Counted from the first letter of the stretch, positions 17,767 to 27,100 are shown. The stretch is 58,679 nt of DNA from Bacilli bacterium (GCA_017936845.1 JAGBES010000016.1:1-58679); one strand, 5' to 3'. Translations and numbers: made by a program. The notes: generated from the letters alone by a model not told the origin.

Positions 17767-20004
17767 ATGAAAAAAGAAAAAATTTTAATTAAAATAGGAG
17801 ATTTTATAGCAAAGTTTAGATATTTATTTTTAAGTGTTTTTATTTTCTTATTTGCATTTTGCTTAATAAATATAAATAATGTTAAAGTAAATGATGATAT
17901 AGTTAATTATTTACCAAATGATACAGAAACAAAAAAAGGTTTAAAAATAATGGAAGATGAATTTGGTAATTATGATACTATAAATCTTATGATTAATGAT
18001 ATTTCTAAAGAAGAAGCTATTAAAATACAAGATAAATTATCAAAAATAGATAACATTAAAACAGTTTTATTTGATAAAACAGAAAAAACATATAAAGATA
18101 ATAAAGCTTTATATACAATTACACTTAATGATACAAAAGATAAAAAAGTAGATAAAGTAAAAGAAGATATAGAAAAAGAACTAAAAGATAATGATTATAA
18201 TATATATTCAGAAATATTTGATGATCCAACTGAAGGAGTAGATAAAGTTCTTATTCTAGCAGTAATTGTTATAATAATTATTTTACTTATTACTTCAAAA
18301 ACTTATTTTGAACCTGTTATAGCATTTATTATATTTGGAATATCAATTGTTCTTAATATGGGAAGTAACTTCTTATTAGGAGAAATATCATATATTACTA
18401 AATCAATAGCCGTTATTTTACAACTTGCTTTATCTATAGATTATGTTATTATTTTCATGAATCAATTTATGAAAGAAATAAATGATACAAGTGATACTTT
18501 GCTTGCAATTAAAAAGACTTTATCAAAATCAATACCAGAAATATTTGCTAGTTCTTTAACAACAGTATCAGGATTAATGGCTCTAGTATTTATGCATTTA
18601 AAAATAGGTGGAGATATTGGAATTGTTTTATCAAAAGGAATAATTTGTAGTCTACTTACAGTTATACTATTAATGCCAAGTTTACTTTATATATTTAAAA
18701 AATTAATTATAAAATTAAAGAAAAAAGAAAAAGAAATTAAGTTAAGTAAATTAAGTAAATTTATTGTAAATAAAAGAAAAATTATATTACCAATATTTAT
18801 AATATTAGTTATTATATCAATATGTGAAGTTCCTAAGTATAAATATGTTTATGATAATAATTCTATAAAGTCAGTTACTTTAAGTGAAAATATTAAAAAT
18901 AAAGAAAAACAAGAAAAAGAATTTGGAAAAAGTAATACTTTAATTATATTATTAAAAAATGATAATAAAGATTATCAAAAAGAATTAGAACTTACACAAA
19001 AGTTAAAAGAAAATAATAAAATAACAGAAGTTACAAGTTTAGGTGGATATAAAATAGATGAAAATCTATATTTAGGTACAAGTATTAATTATAAAGAATT
19101 ATCACATATGTTTAAAGTTGATGAAGAAACTTCATTAAATTTATATAAGTATTATGCTAAAGAAAATAATTGTTTAGAAAAATTACAAAATATAGATGAA
19201 TATAAAATTACAATTATTGATTTAATCTATTTTTTAAATAACAATAAAGAAATATTAAATGATGAGTTAAAAATAGTAATAGATGATTATTATAATAAAA
19301 TAAATGATTCAATATCTTTACTTGAAAGTGATAATTATTCAAGATTTATACTTAAATTAAATACTGAAGTAGAAGATAAAGAAACTTCTAAATTGATAGA
19401 TGAAATTAGAAAAAATAGTGAACAATATTATGATGATGTTATCTTAGTAGGAAATTCAATTAATGCTATTGATTTAAAAAGTTCCTTTACATCAGATAAT
19501 ATAATTATTACATTAATAACAATACTATTTATCTTTATAATATTAATGTTTACATTTAAATCATTTGGAATATCAATACTTTTAATTCTTACAATTGAAG
19601 GTAGTATTTTAATTAATTTTGGTATTATTACATTATTAGATAAAAATATCTTCTTTATGTCATATGTAGTAGTATCAGCTATTCAAATGGGAGCAACAAT
19701 AGATTATGCCATTGTTTTAGCAGATAGATATTTACAACTTAGAAAGAAATATGATAAAAAAGAAGCTCTTGTTAAAACATTAGAAGATAGATTATCAGCC
19801 ATTATAACAAGTGGATTAATTCTATTAATAGCTGGATTCTTAATAGGATTAATATCAACTTCATCAGTTATATCTTCAATAGGATTATTCTTAGGATTAG
19901 GTTCATTAATATCATTAATTTCAACAATCTTTGTATTACCTGCTATTTTATATATATGTGATAAATTTATTGCTAAAACAACATTAAAATGTAAAGAAAA
20001 GTAA
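17767..20004 (+). CDS. MMPL/RND-family membrane transporter
   Basis: 745 aa with two MMPL domains: each has one leading membrane helix, a large extracellular loop (about 35-150 and 370-570), then five to six helices. Typical segments are SIDYVIIFMNQFMKE and ATIDYAIVLADRYLQLRKK, the proton-relay helix with a conserved Asp. It likely exports lipids or amphiphilic drugs. Divergent tetR suggests substrate-induced expression. Ribosome binding site GAAGAGGTGAATT. Confidence 0.9.
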   Translation: MKKEKILIKIGDFIAKFRYLFLSVFIFLFAFCLININNVKVNDDIVNYLPNDTETKKGLKIMEDEFGNYDTINLMINDISKEEAIKIQDKLSKIDNIKTVLFDKTEKTYKDNKALYTITLNDTKDKKVDKVKEDIEKELKDNDYNIYSEIFDDPTEGVDKVLILAVIVIIIILLITSKTYFEPVIAFIIFGISIVLNMGSNFLLGEISYITKSIAVILQLALSIDYVIIFMNQFMKEINDTSDTLLAIKKTLSKSIPEIFASSLTTVSGLMALVFMHLKIGGDIGIVLSKGIICSLLTVILLMPSLLYIFKKLIIKLKKKEKEIKLSKLSKFIVNKRKIILPIFIILVIISICEVPKYKYVYDNNSIKSVTLSENIKNKEKQEKEFGKSNTLIILLKNDNKDYQKELELTQKLKENNKITEVTSLGGYKIDENLYLGTSINYKELSHMFKVDEETSLNLYKYYAKENNCLEKLQNIDEYKITIIDLIYFLNNNKEILNDELKIVIDDYYNKINDSISLLESDNYSRFILKLNTEVEDKETSKLIDEIRKNSEQYYDDVILVGNSINAIDLKSSFTSDNIIITLITILFIFIILMFTFKSFGISILLILTIEGSILINFGIITLLDKNIFFMSYVVVSAIQMGATIDYAIVLADRYLQLRKKYDKKEALVKTLEDRLSAIITSGLILLIAGFLIGLISTSSVISSIGLFLGLGSLISLISTIFVLPAILYICDKFIAKTTLKCKEK

Positions 20005-20070
20005 ATTAAAATATTAATTTGCTTTTTTTAATTAAAAAAATGATATAATTAATTAGAAAGTAGGGATAAT

Positions 20071-21093
20071 ATGAAATGTGTAGCTTTAAAAGGTGTTAAA
20101 GAATTTGAAATAAAAGAAATAGAAGAACCAAAAAAAGAAAAAGGAAAAGTAATGATTGAAATTACTAAGTCAGGAATATGTGGATCAGATATACATAACT
20201 TTGAAATGGGAAATCCTATAGGTGTTGTAATGGGACATGAATTTTGTGGTAAAGTAATTGATAATGGCGATAGAGAAGATTTAAATATAGGTGATAGAGT
20301 AACAGCACTACCTATAAGTCCATGTGGACATTGTAGTGCTTGCTTAAGTGGAAATAGTCAATTTTGTTTAGAAACATGGAATAAAGCTATAGGTTTATCA
20401 GTAGATAATCCAGGTGGATTAACTCATAAAATAAACGTAAGAAGTGATATGGTTATAAAAGTACCAACTAATATAACAGATGAAGAAGTTGCTATGGTAG
20501 AACCAACAGCAGTATCACTTCATGCTATTCATTTAGCTGATATTAAAGTAGGGGATAAAGTTTTAATAATAGGTGGAGGAATTATCGGTCTTACTGCTGC
20601 AATGTTTGCTAAAAAAGAAGGAGCTAGTTTTGTAGCAATATCAGAAGTAAATGATAAAAGAGGAAATAATGCCGTTAAATTAGGTGTTGCTGATAAATAT
20701 TTTAAAGCAGATCAAGATATAATAAAAAATTTACTTACTGAAGTAAATGAAGGATTTGATGTAGTAATAGAATGTTGTGGAAATAGTGCTGCTGTATCAA
20801 CAGCTCTTATGGCAGTTAAACCTGGTTCTACAATTGTATTAGTAGGAGTATCACCAACACCTATAACAATACCAACTGTAGTAGCTGTTTTAAGAGAAAT
20901 AACAATAAAAGGAGCAATTGCTTATACGAAAGATGAATTTAAAACATGTATAGATTTAATGAGTAATAAACAAATTGATGTATTAAAATTCTTATCAAAA
21001 ACAGTAGGATTTGATGAAGTACAAAAATCATATGAAGAATTAATGAGTGGGTCAAGTGAATTAATAAAAATATTAGTTGATCCTAATAAGTAG
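20071..21093 (+). CDS. Zinc-dependent medium-chain alcohol/polyol dehydrogenase
   Basis: 340 aa MDR-family enzyme. Catalytic zinc site: CGSDIH and GHEFCG, with Glu in EPTAVSLHA. Structural zinc site: CGHCSACLSGNSQFC. NAD-binding Rossmann motif VLIIGGGIIGLTAAMF. It resembles sorbitol/threonine/butanediol dehydrogenases; the substrate cannot be fixed from sequence. Its own extended minus-10 promoter TGATATAAT is at about 20040. Confidence 0.9.
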   Translation: MKCVALKGVKEFEIKEIEEPKKEKGKVMIEITKSGICGSDIHNFEMGNPIGVVMGHEFCGKVIDNGDREDLNIGDRVTALPISPCGHCSACLSGNSQFCLETWNKAIGLSVDNPGGLTHKINVRSDMVIKVPTNITDEEVAMVEPTAVSLHAIHLADIKVGDKVLIIGGGIIGLTAAMFAKKEGASFVAISEVNDKRGNNAVKLGVADKYFKADQDIIKNLLTEVNEGFDVVIECCGNSAAVSTALMAVKPGSTIVLVGVSPTPITIPTVVAVLREITIKGAIAYTKDEFKTCIDLMSNKQIDVLKFLSKTVGFDEVQKSYEELMSGSSELIKILVDPNK

Positions 21094-21400
21094 CAAAAAG
21101 TATTACATACAGAACAAATGCTTGATACAATAATTGTGGATACATTTGAAATATCAGATGTTTTCCCTTTCCATAAAGGAAAGATGGTGGTTAATTATGA
21201 CAAAATGAGAAATTTCTCAATTTATTGTAATTCTACTATTATTTTTTATAGTAATCACCTTACTATATAGATAATAAAAAAACATCTGATCTCACAACTA
21301 TGTGATTTCAGATGACATCCAATTAGGGATTACATCTGATTCAGAGAGTCAAATGTATCCTTTTTATTATATGAAGAAGGCTTCATACATATACATAATA
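21094..21400. ncRNA. Type I toxin-antitoxin-like locus 1 (convergent RNAs)
   Basis: No long gene lies between 21094 and 21436. Plus-strand promoter TTACAT-17-TACAAT (extended TG). A 5' hairpin CTTTCC/GGAAAG hides a purine-rich ribosome binding site. The 5' segment near 21138-21162 is complementary to 21332-21360. On the minus strand a TATAAT box (21366-21371) points left, and CATCTGA..TCACA-acta-TGTGA..TCAGATG (21281-21314) followed by T7 in that direction is a terminator. Another terminator GGATTACA/TGTATCC-TTTTT ends the plus RNA near 21366. This is the layout of Fst/par-type modules. Confidence 0.6.
21197..21274 (+). pseudogene. Fst-like hydrophobic toxin peptide interrupted by TGA
   Basis: ATG 21197 behind GGTGG reads M-T-K-stop-EISQFIVILLLFFIVITLLYR. 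After the TGA at codon 4 the frame encodes one hydrophobic helix with a basic end, the usual look of a type I toxin. The in-frame TGA (21206-21208) is one base from TGG, so this copy looks inactivated. It is not a normal CDS under code 11. Confidence 0.45.
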
Positions 21401-21436
21401 ACATAAAAATAAATTTTAAGCAATAGGAGTGATAAT

Positions 21437-22330
21437 ATGTGGATTATATTTACGTTAATTACCTTTTTTTGTTGGGGTGTAGCTGATTTATTTTATAAAT
21501 TAGGAAACAAAGAAAAATATAGTCATTTAAAAACAGGAATAATAGTAGGACTTGTAATGGGAATACATGCCACTATATATTTAATTATAAAAAATGTTGA
21601 TATTAATATATTAGATATACTTAAATATTTACCTGTTTCATTACTTTACATATCTAGTATGGTAATAGGTTATAAGGGACTTAGATATTTGGAACTTTCT
21701 ATATCAAGTCCAATCCAAAATACAAGTGGAGTAATAACTTCATTGTTATTAGTAATTTTTTTTAAAGAAATATTACCAATTACTGCTTATATAGCATTTA
21801 TACTTATATTTATAGGAATATTTATTTTATCTTTATTAGAACTAAAAGAAACTAAAAAAGAAAGAATAGAATATAAAAAGAATAATACAAAGAAAAAAGT
21901 AATTTTTTTAACGATTTTATTTCCATTAATGTATTGTTTCTTAGATGGAATAGGAACATTCTTAGATGGAATATATTTAGATAAATTAGAATTAATAAGT
22001 GAGGATACAGCTTTGATTGCTTATGAATATACATTCTTTATATATGGAGTTATTACATATATTTATATAAAAATAAAAAAAGAATCATTAAAAATAACAA
22101 AAGAAAAAAATAAAATATTAGCTGCTATATTTGAAACAGTAGGACAATTTTTTTATGTATTTGCTATGAGTGGGAATGCTACTATTAGTGCTTCTATAAT
22201 AGGATCATACGCAATACTATCGCTAATATTATCTAGAATATTCTTAAAAGAAAAATTAACTGAAAATAAATATATAGCTATATTTTTAGTAATAATAGGA
22301 ATAGTAATTTTATCAATATTAGATTTATAA
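21437..22330 (+). CDS. EamA/DMT-superfamily transporter
   Basis: 297 aa with ten predicted membrane helices in two five-helix halves, as in EamA drug/metabolite transporters. Typical segments include FFCWGVADLFYKLG at the start and FYVFAMSGNATISASIIGSYAILSLILSRIFLKEKLT near the end (conserved KE after helix 9). Substrate unknown. Ribosome binding site ATAGGAGTGATAAT. It is flanked on both sides by related toxin-antitoxin-like loci, so gene and downstream locus might have been duplicated or acquired together. Confidence 0.88.
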   Translation: MWIIFTLITFFCWGVADLFYKLGNKEKYSHLKTGIIVGLVMGIHATIYLIIKNVDINILDILKYLPVSLLYISSMVIGYKGLRYLELSISSPIQNTSGVITSLLLVIFFKEILPITAYIAFILIFIGIFILSLLELKETKKERIEYKKNNTKKKVIFLTILFPLMYCFLDGIGTFLDGIYLDKLELISEDTALIAYEYTFFIYGVITYIYIKIKKESLKITKEKNKILAAIFETVGQFFYVFAMSGNATISASIIGSYAILSLILSRIFLKEKLTENKYIAIFLVIIGIVILSILDL

Positions 22331-22625
22331 AAAGTATTGTATGTAGAACAAATGTTTGATATAATAAATATGGAACATTTAATGTGAGTGTCGTCCTCTT
22401 TTCTTTTAAGAAAGGAGGTAATATTGATGAATAAACGGGTTTATAATATTAAACTTTGTAGATACATCTGTATAATTTTATCACTAATTACCTTATTGGT
22501 ATTTGTAATAAAAAAGTAGACACTCAAATTTGAGTGTCATCACCATCTAAGAGGATGACATTCACTTGCGAAATTGAATGTTCCTCTTTTTTATTTTATG
22601 AAGAAAACTTCATCTACATACATAA
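22331..22625. ncRNA. Type I toxin-antitoxin-like locus 2 (convergent RNAs)
   Basis: Plus promoter TTGTAT-17-TATAAT (extended TGA) around 22336-22364, closely similar to locus 1. The 5' hairpin CCTC..TTTCTT/AAGAAAGGAGG masks the AGGAGG site. GAGTGTCGTCCTCTT (22386-22400) can pair with AAGAGGATGACATTC downstream. A long hairpin ending in CCTCTTTTTT near 22596 terminates the plus RNA. Palindrome GACACTCAAATTTGAGTGTC (22519-22538), followed on the minus strand by TACTTTTTTATT, would terminate a convergent antitoxin RNA. The remaining stretch to 22719 holds only the gltX promoter. Confidence 0.65.
22427..22519 (+). CDS. Candidate type I toxin, 30-aa membrane peptide
   Basis: M-NKRVYNIKLCRYICIILS-LITLLVFVIKK: basic N-terminus, one membrane helix of about 16 residues, and a Lys-Lys tail. 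Start ATG 22427 follows a perfect AAAGGAGGT site at 22411-22418, spacing 8 nt, but that site is predicted to be sequestered by a 5' stem, as in Fst and related toxins that need RNA processing or release for translation. Too short for standard gene finders. Toxicity is inferred from architecture only. Confidence 0.6.
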   Translation: MNKRVYNIKLCRYICIILSLITLLVFVIKK

Positions 22626-22719
22626 TAACACATAAATAATTTTTTATCAATATTAGATTTATAAATATACAAAAATTAAAAAACATGTTATAATTAACTA
22701 GGTTAAGGGATGTGAATTT

Positions 22720-24366
22720 ATGACAAATAAAGATTTAGCAAACATAATATTTCCAAATATTACAAAAACTGTAGAAGATTATAAAAATATGTATCCAAAA
22801 AGAGAGTTAAAGGAAGGAGAAAAAGTAACAAGATTTGCACCATCTCCAACAGGATTCATGCATTTAGGAGGATTTTATCAAGCTATAATTGATAAAATTT
22901 TAGCTCATAATTCAAATGGAATCTTTTATTTAAGAAATGAAGATACAGATCAAAAAAGAGAAGTAAAAGAAGCCGTAGAACTTATTATGAATACTTTAAA
23001 TTATTATGATGTAAAACCAGATGAATATGAATATAATGGCAATATTGTAGGTAATTATGGTCCTTATATTCAAAGTGAAAGAAAAGAAATATATCATGCA
23101 TTTATAAAGTATTTAATAGAAATAGATAGAGCTTATCCTTGTTTTTGTAAAAAAGAAGAATTAGATCAAATGAGAGAAAAACAAGAAAAATATAAGGCAA
23201 GAATAGGTTATTATGGAAGATATGCTAAATGTAGAAATTTAAGTATAGATGAAATTATAGAAAAAATCAAAAATGGAGAAGAATATGTTATTAGATTTAA
23301 GTCACTTGGAGATAATGAAAAAAGATTTTTCTTTGATGATTTAGTTAGAGGAACATTATCACTTCCAGAAAATGATCAAGATATAGTTATAATGAAATCA
23401 AATGATAAATTACCAACATATCATTTTGCTCATTTTGTCGATGACTTCTTAATGGGTACAACACATGTAGTAAGAGGAGAGGAATGGTTACCATCAGTAC
23501 CAGTTCATGTAGAATTATTTAAAGCATTTGATGCTAAACCTCCAAAATATATTCATACACCACTAATTGTAAAAAAAGAAGGAAATAGTGTAAGAAAATT
23601 AAGTAAAAGAAAAGATCCAGAAGCAACAATGAGTTATTATGAAGAAAATGGTTATCCTCAAGAAGCTGTAATTGAATCACTTATGACAATAATAAATTCT
23701 AATTATGAAGAATGGCATGATAAAAATCCAGAAAAAACATATTTAGATTTTACATTTTCACCAAAGAAAATGTCTTCATCAGGTGGAGCTTTATATGATA
23801 TAGAAAAATTAAATAATATTTCTAAAAACTTTATAAGTAAATTAAGTGCTACAGAAGTTTATAATAGATTATCTAATTGGTCTAAAAAATTTGATGAAGA
23901 ATTTTATGAATTAATAACTAAATATAAAGATTATACAATTAATATTTTAAATATAGAGAGAGTTCAAAAGAAACCTAGAAAAGATTATGAAAATTATAAA
24001 AGTATTAAACCTCAAATATGGTATATGTATGATGAACTATTTGATAAAAAAGAATATGATTTTCAAAATATAACTGATAAAAATGAAATAAAATTAATAT
24101 TAAATACATATGTTGAAAAATATTATGATGAATCTGATGATAAAGATACTTGGTTTAATAAAGTAAAAGAGTTATCAGAAGAATTAGGATATGCTTCAAA
24201 TATGAAAGAATATAAAGAAAATCCAGATAAGTTTAAAGGTAATGTTGCAGATGTATCAACAGTAATTAGAGTAGCAATTACAACATCTAGTCAAACACCA
24301 GATTTATATGAAATATTAAAACTGCTTGGAAAAGAAAAAATCATAAAAAGAATAAACTTAATTTAA
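22720..24366 (+). CDS. gltX: Glutamate--tRNA ligase
   Basis: Class I synthetase. RFAPSPTGFMHLGGFYQAI carries the HIGH-type motif (MHLG) and KLSKRKDPEA the KMSKS loop; CFCKKEELDQMREKQ belongs to the zinc-region insert. 548 aa, longer than the usual 470-490, with an extended C-terminal anticodon-binding domain. Own promoter TTAAAAAACATGTTATAAT near 22680. A tRNA-Glu gene follows directly, so substrate and enzyme genes are linked. Confidence 0.95.
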   Translation: MTNKDLANIIFPNITKTVEDYKNMYPKRELKEGEKVTRFAPSPTGFMHLGGFYQAIIDKILAHNSNGIFYLRNEDTDQKREVKEAVELIMNTLNYYDVKPDEYEYNGNIVGNYGPYIQSERKEIYHAFIKYLIEIDRAYPCFCKKEELDQMREKQEKYKARIGYYGRYAKCRNLSIDEIIEKIKNGEEYVIRFKSLGDNEKRFFFDDLVRGTLSLPENDQDIVIMKSNDKLPTYHFAHFVDDFLMGTTHVVRGEEWLPSVPVHVELFKAFDAKPPKYIHTPLIVKKEGNSVRKLSKRKDPEATMSYYEENGYPQEAVIESLMTIINSNYEEWHDKNPEKTYLDFTFSPKKMSSSGGALYDIEKLNNISKNFISKLSATEVYNRLSNWSKKFDEEFYELITKYKDYTINILNIERVQKKPRKDYENYKSIKPQIWYMYDELFDKKEYDFQNITDKNEIKLILNTYVEKYYDESDDKDTWFNKVKELSEELGYASNMKEYKENPDKFKGNVADVSTVIRVAITTSSQTPDLYEILKLLGKEKIIKRINLI

Positions 24367-24379
24367 TAATAATTGTAAA

Positions 24380-24416
24380 TTAAAATTACATATGTTAAAA
24401 TATATATGTAATTTTA
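24380..24416 (+). terminator. gltX terminator
   Basis: AAATTACATAT-gttaaaatat-ATATGTAATTTT, a long AT-only hairpin ending 4 nt before the tRNA-Glu gene. Confidence 0.6.
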
Positions 24417-24419
24417 AAT

Positions 24420-24496
24420 GGCCCGTTGGTGAAGTGGCTTAACACATAGCCCTCTCAAGGCTACATTCATGGGTTCGAATCCCATACGGGTCACCA
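24420..24496 (+). tRNA. tRNA-Glu (anticodon CUC)
   Basis: GGCCCGTTGGTGAAGTGG start and ACGGGTC-A-CCA end are typical of tRNA-Glu. Anticodon arm TAGCC-CTCTCAA-GGCTA gives CTC. A C34 glutamate tRNA reads only GAG, a rare codon here, so a UUC isoacceptor must exist elsewhere. Confidence 0.88.
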
Positions 24497-24518
24497 AATT
24501 ATTGTATAATTTAATAAA

Positions 24519-24548
24519 ATAAACAAATCTTTTGATTTGTTTTTATTT
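24519..24548 (+). terminator. tRNA-Glu terminator
   Basis: AAACAAATC-tttt-GATTTGTTTTT. Confidence 0.85.
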
Positions 24549-24609
24549 AGCTCTTTACCAAAATAAAAAAAAATAGTATTATATAAGTATAGAATAATAG
24601 GAGGTTAAT

Positions 24610-25674
24610 ATGAATAACGAATTAACAAATGATGTGAATGATATAAATAAAGAAATAGCAAATGATATAAATAATGAAACAATAAATAATAATTTATTAG
24701 AAAATAAAGAAGAAAAAAAATCAGAAGTAAAATATGAAGTATCAGATGTAAATTTATTAGTAGCATATATTAAAAAGAATCAAGATAAAATTTTAAAAAA
24801 TAAATTCTCAATACCAGCTTTTATATTTAATGGATATTATTTACTTTATAGGAAAATATATGGGTTAGGTTTTTTAATATGCTTTATAACGTCATTGCTT
24901 TTAATGGCTTATACTTATTTTAAAAATAATATAATCTTGTATATAACTGTTATGCTAATGTTTATTATATCTATATTACTAGGATTATTTACAAACAAAA
25001 ATTATTTAGAAAAATGTTATAAAGAAATAACTAAAATAAAAAAAATAAATAAAAGTGAAGAAGAATTGATAAAGAAATGTAATAAAAAAGGTGGAACAAG
25101 TATTATAAAAATGATTTTAATAGTTATTTTAATCTTTATAATAACAAATATAATTAATTCTATAATTTTTCCAATTATAAAAAACAATACAAAACAAGAA
25201 GAAAAGAATAATAATACTGTAGAAGTTAATCCAATTGATGTTCAATTACAAAAATATAATGGTTATCTTTTACACGATACATCAATAAATATTAATAATG
25301 AATTTTCTATAACAATACCAACTACATTTAAAGCATCAATGATGAATAGTGATTATGCAATTGATTATGAATATAGTGATCAGCTAAATAGTTGTGGATT
25401 TTCCCTAAAAGGAGTAGAAAACTATACATCATCAAACAAATTAATACAAGAAATGGCAGAATATAATAATGTAATAGATATAAAAACAAATACTATAAAT
25501 AATATAAAATGGGATTCATTTATATCAACGACATCATTAGAAACAACATATATACATGCTACAACAAAAAATAATAAAGTTTATTTATTTGAATATAAAA
25601 TAAATAATGAAGATAATAATAAAGTATGTACAAATTATTATAATAATATATTAAAAACTGTGAAATTAAAATAA
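24610..25674 (+). CDS. Membrane protein with DUF2628-like region, 354 aa
   Basis: An Asn/Glu-rich N-terminal tail of about 60 residues precedes FSIPAFIFNGYYLLYRKIYGLG, which resembles the start of DUF2628 membrane proteins. Three membrane helices lie near 85-105, 108-128 and 185-207. The rest is an outside domain of about 140 residues with one cysteine pair (SCGF and VCTN). Function unknown. Ribosome binding site ATAGGAGGTTAAT. Confidence 0.7.
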   Translation: MNNELTNDVNDINKEIANDINNETINNNLLENKEEKKSEVKYEVSDVNLLVAYIKKNQDKILKNKFSIPAFIFNGYYLLYRKIYGLGFLICFITSLLLMAYTYFKNNIILYITVMLMFIISILLGLFTNKNYLEKCYKEITKIKKINKSEEELIKKCNKKGGTSIIKMILIVILIFIITNIINSIIFPIIKNNTKQEEKNNNTVEVNPIDVQLQKYNGYLLHDTSININNEFSITIPTTFKASMMNSDYAIDYEYSDQLNSCGFSLKGVENYTSSNKLIQEMAEYNNVIDIKTNTINNIKWDSFISTTSLETTYIHATTKNNKVYLFEYKINNEDNNKVCTNYYNNILKTVKLK

Positions 25675-25693
25675 AATATAAGACAATATATAA

Positions 25694-25723
25694 CTGAAAA
25701 GCAGAAATAATTGCTTTTTTTTA
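25694..25723 (+). terminator. Terminator after DUF2628-like gene
   Basis: AAAAGCA-gaaataat-TGCTTTTTTTTA. Confidence 0.75.
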
Positions 25724-25767
25724 TTATAATATGTACTAAGTGAAGAATACTATGAATATGAAAAATG

Positions 25768-25803
25768 AAAAAAACATCAAATTATTGATGCTTATTTTTT
25801 TAT
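25768..25803. terminator. Terminator of the HIT gene (bidirectional)
   Basis: AAAACATCAA-atta-TTGATGCTTATTTTTTT, overlapping the HIT stop region; it has A-run and T-run on opposite sides. Confidence 0.7.
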
Positions 25804-26160
25804 TAGAATTTCATAAATATTTTTAACATCATCTATATCTTTTATATTTTTATAAAAAGGTTTTAAATGTAAATGATAATGCTTTACTTCTTGAACTTCC
25901 CCATTATTTTGAATTAAAGTAAGTCCATCAATATTTAATTTATTTTCTAATAATTTTTTAATTTTTTTACTTACTTTCATAATATGATTTAATGTATCAA
26001 TATCAATATCATCTAAATCTTTATAGTGTTTTTTAGGTATTATTAATGTGTGCCCATTACTATCAGGATTAATATCCAAAAAACAAAAAACTAAATCATC
26101 TTCATATATTTTATATGATGGAATTTCACCATTAATAATTTTACAAAAAATACATTCCAT
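25792..26160 (-). CDS. HIT-family nucleotide hydrolase
   Basis: 122 aa, starting CIFCKIINGEIPSYKIYEDD with the CxxC typical of HinT proteins. The catalytic histidine triad is HYHLHLKP near the C-terminus (one triad position is H-x-H-x-H-x-x). Likely hydrolyses AMP-lysine or related adenylates. A strong AGGAGGATAATT site and a TATAAT box support the start. Confidence 0.92.
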   Translation of the reverse strand: MECIFCKIINGEIPSYKIYEDDLVFCFLDINPDSNGHTLIIPKKHYKDLDDIDIDTLNHIMKVSKKIKKLLENKLNIDGLTLIQNNGEVQEVKHYHLHLKPFYKNIKDIDDVKNIYEILIKK

Positions 26161-26212
26161 AATTATCCTCCTAAAATAATTATATAATATTTAAAAATAA
26201 AAATAAATAAGT

Positions 26213-26269
26213 AAAAAGACTAAAAATAGTCTTTTTTAGTGAATATCTGCGAATATTCTATTATATAAT
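26213..26269. promoter_or_regulatory. Hairpin and palindrome upstream of sufC
   Basis: AAAAAGAC-taaaaata-GTCTTTTTT (26213-26238) looks like an orphan terminator, and GAATAT-ctgcga-ATATTC (26241-26258) is an imperfect palindrome next to TATAAT 26264-26269. The suf promoter itself is probably the extended minus-10 TGATAAAAT at 26309-26317. An operator or attenuator is possible but unproven. Confidence 0.35.
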
Positions 26270-26338
26270 TAGTAAAGTTTATTATTTTTATTCAAAAAAA
26301 TAAAAAAAAATGATAAAATAAATAATGGAGTTGATAAT

Positions 26339-27100
26339 ATGCATATATTAAAATTAGAAGATTTAACTGTAAAAATAGAAAATAAAATAATATTAAAAGA
26401 TTTTAATTTAACAATTAAAAGTGGGGAGACTCATGCAATAATGGGACCAAACGGAACAGGAAAATCAACATTATCCAAAGTTATTATGGGTGATAATAAC
26501 TATACATTAGAAAAAGGAAAAATTTATTTTGATGATAAATTAATAAATGATTTAACAGTAGATGAAAGAGCACGACTTGGAATATTTTTAGGACTCCAAA
26601 TGCCACCTAGTATAGATGGTGTAACAAATGCTGATTTTTTAAGAACTGCTAGATCTATAAAAGAAGGAAAAGAATTTAAATTAATGCAATTTATTAAAGA
26701 AATAAATAGCACTACCGAAAAATTAAGTATGGATAAAGACATGATACATAGACCTGTAAACAAAGGTTTTAGTGGAGGGGAAAGAAAGAAAAATGAAATA
26801 CTTCAAATGTATATGTTAAAACCTAATACTGTAATACTAGATGAAATAGATTCAGGACTTGATGTTGATAGTTTAAAAATAGTAGGAGAGAAAGTAGAAA
26901 AATATAAAAAAGAAAGTAATTGCTCTATTTTACTTATAACACATTATCAAAGATTATTAAATTATATTAAACCTGATTTTGTTCATATTATGTTAGATGG
27001 AAAAATAGTAAAAACTGGTGGTTTAGAACTTGTTACAGAATTAGAAAAGAATGGTTATAAAAAAATATTAGAAAATAATACAGATGAAGTAAAGGAATAA
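26339..27100 (+). CDS. sufC: Fe-S cluster assembly ATPase SufC
   Basis: ABC-type ATPase that drives the SufB/SufD scaffold. 253 aa: Walker A GPNGTGKSTLSKVIMG (about residue 36), Q-loop LQMPPSIDGVT, signature FSGGERKKNEILQM, Walker B TVILDEIDSGLD and switch LLITHYQRLL, all SufC-specific. It is followed 7 nt later by sufD. Confidence 0.96.
   Translation: MHILKLEDLTVKIENKIILKDFNLTIKSGETHAIMGPNGTGKSTLSKVIMGDNNYTLEKGKIYFDDKLINDLTVDERARLGIFLGLQMPPSIDGVTNADFLRTARSIKEGKEFKLMQFIKEINSTTEKLSMDKDMIHRPVNKGFSGGERKKNEILQMYMLKPNTVILDEIDSGLDVDSLKIVGEKVEKYKKESNCSILLITHYQRLLNYIKPDFVHIMLDGKIVKTGGLELVTELEKNGYKKILENNTDEVKE

Noticed and set aside
21206-21208. TGA as a Trp codon (Mollicute code 4)
   Set aside because: queA and miaA end at TGA with ATGA overlaps into the next gene, ruvB ends in TGA, and TGG is used throughout for Trp.
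22640-22719. T-box riboswitch before gltX, and likewise before cysS (2700-2830)
   Set aside because: Leaders are too short and lack the T-box sequence and specifier stem; simple promoters explain the regions.
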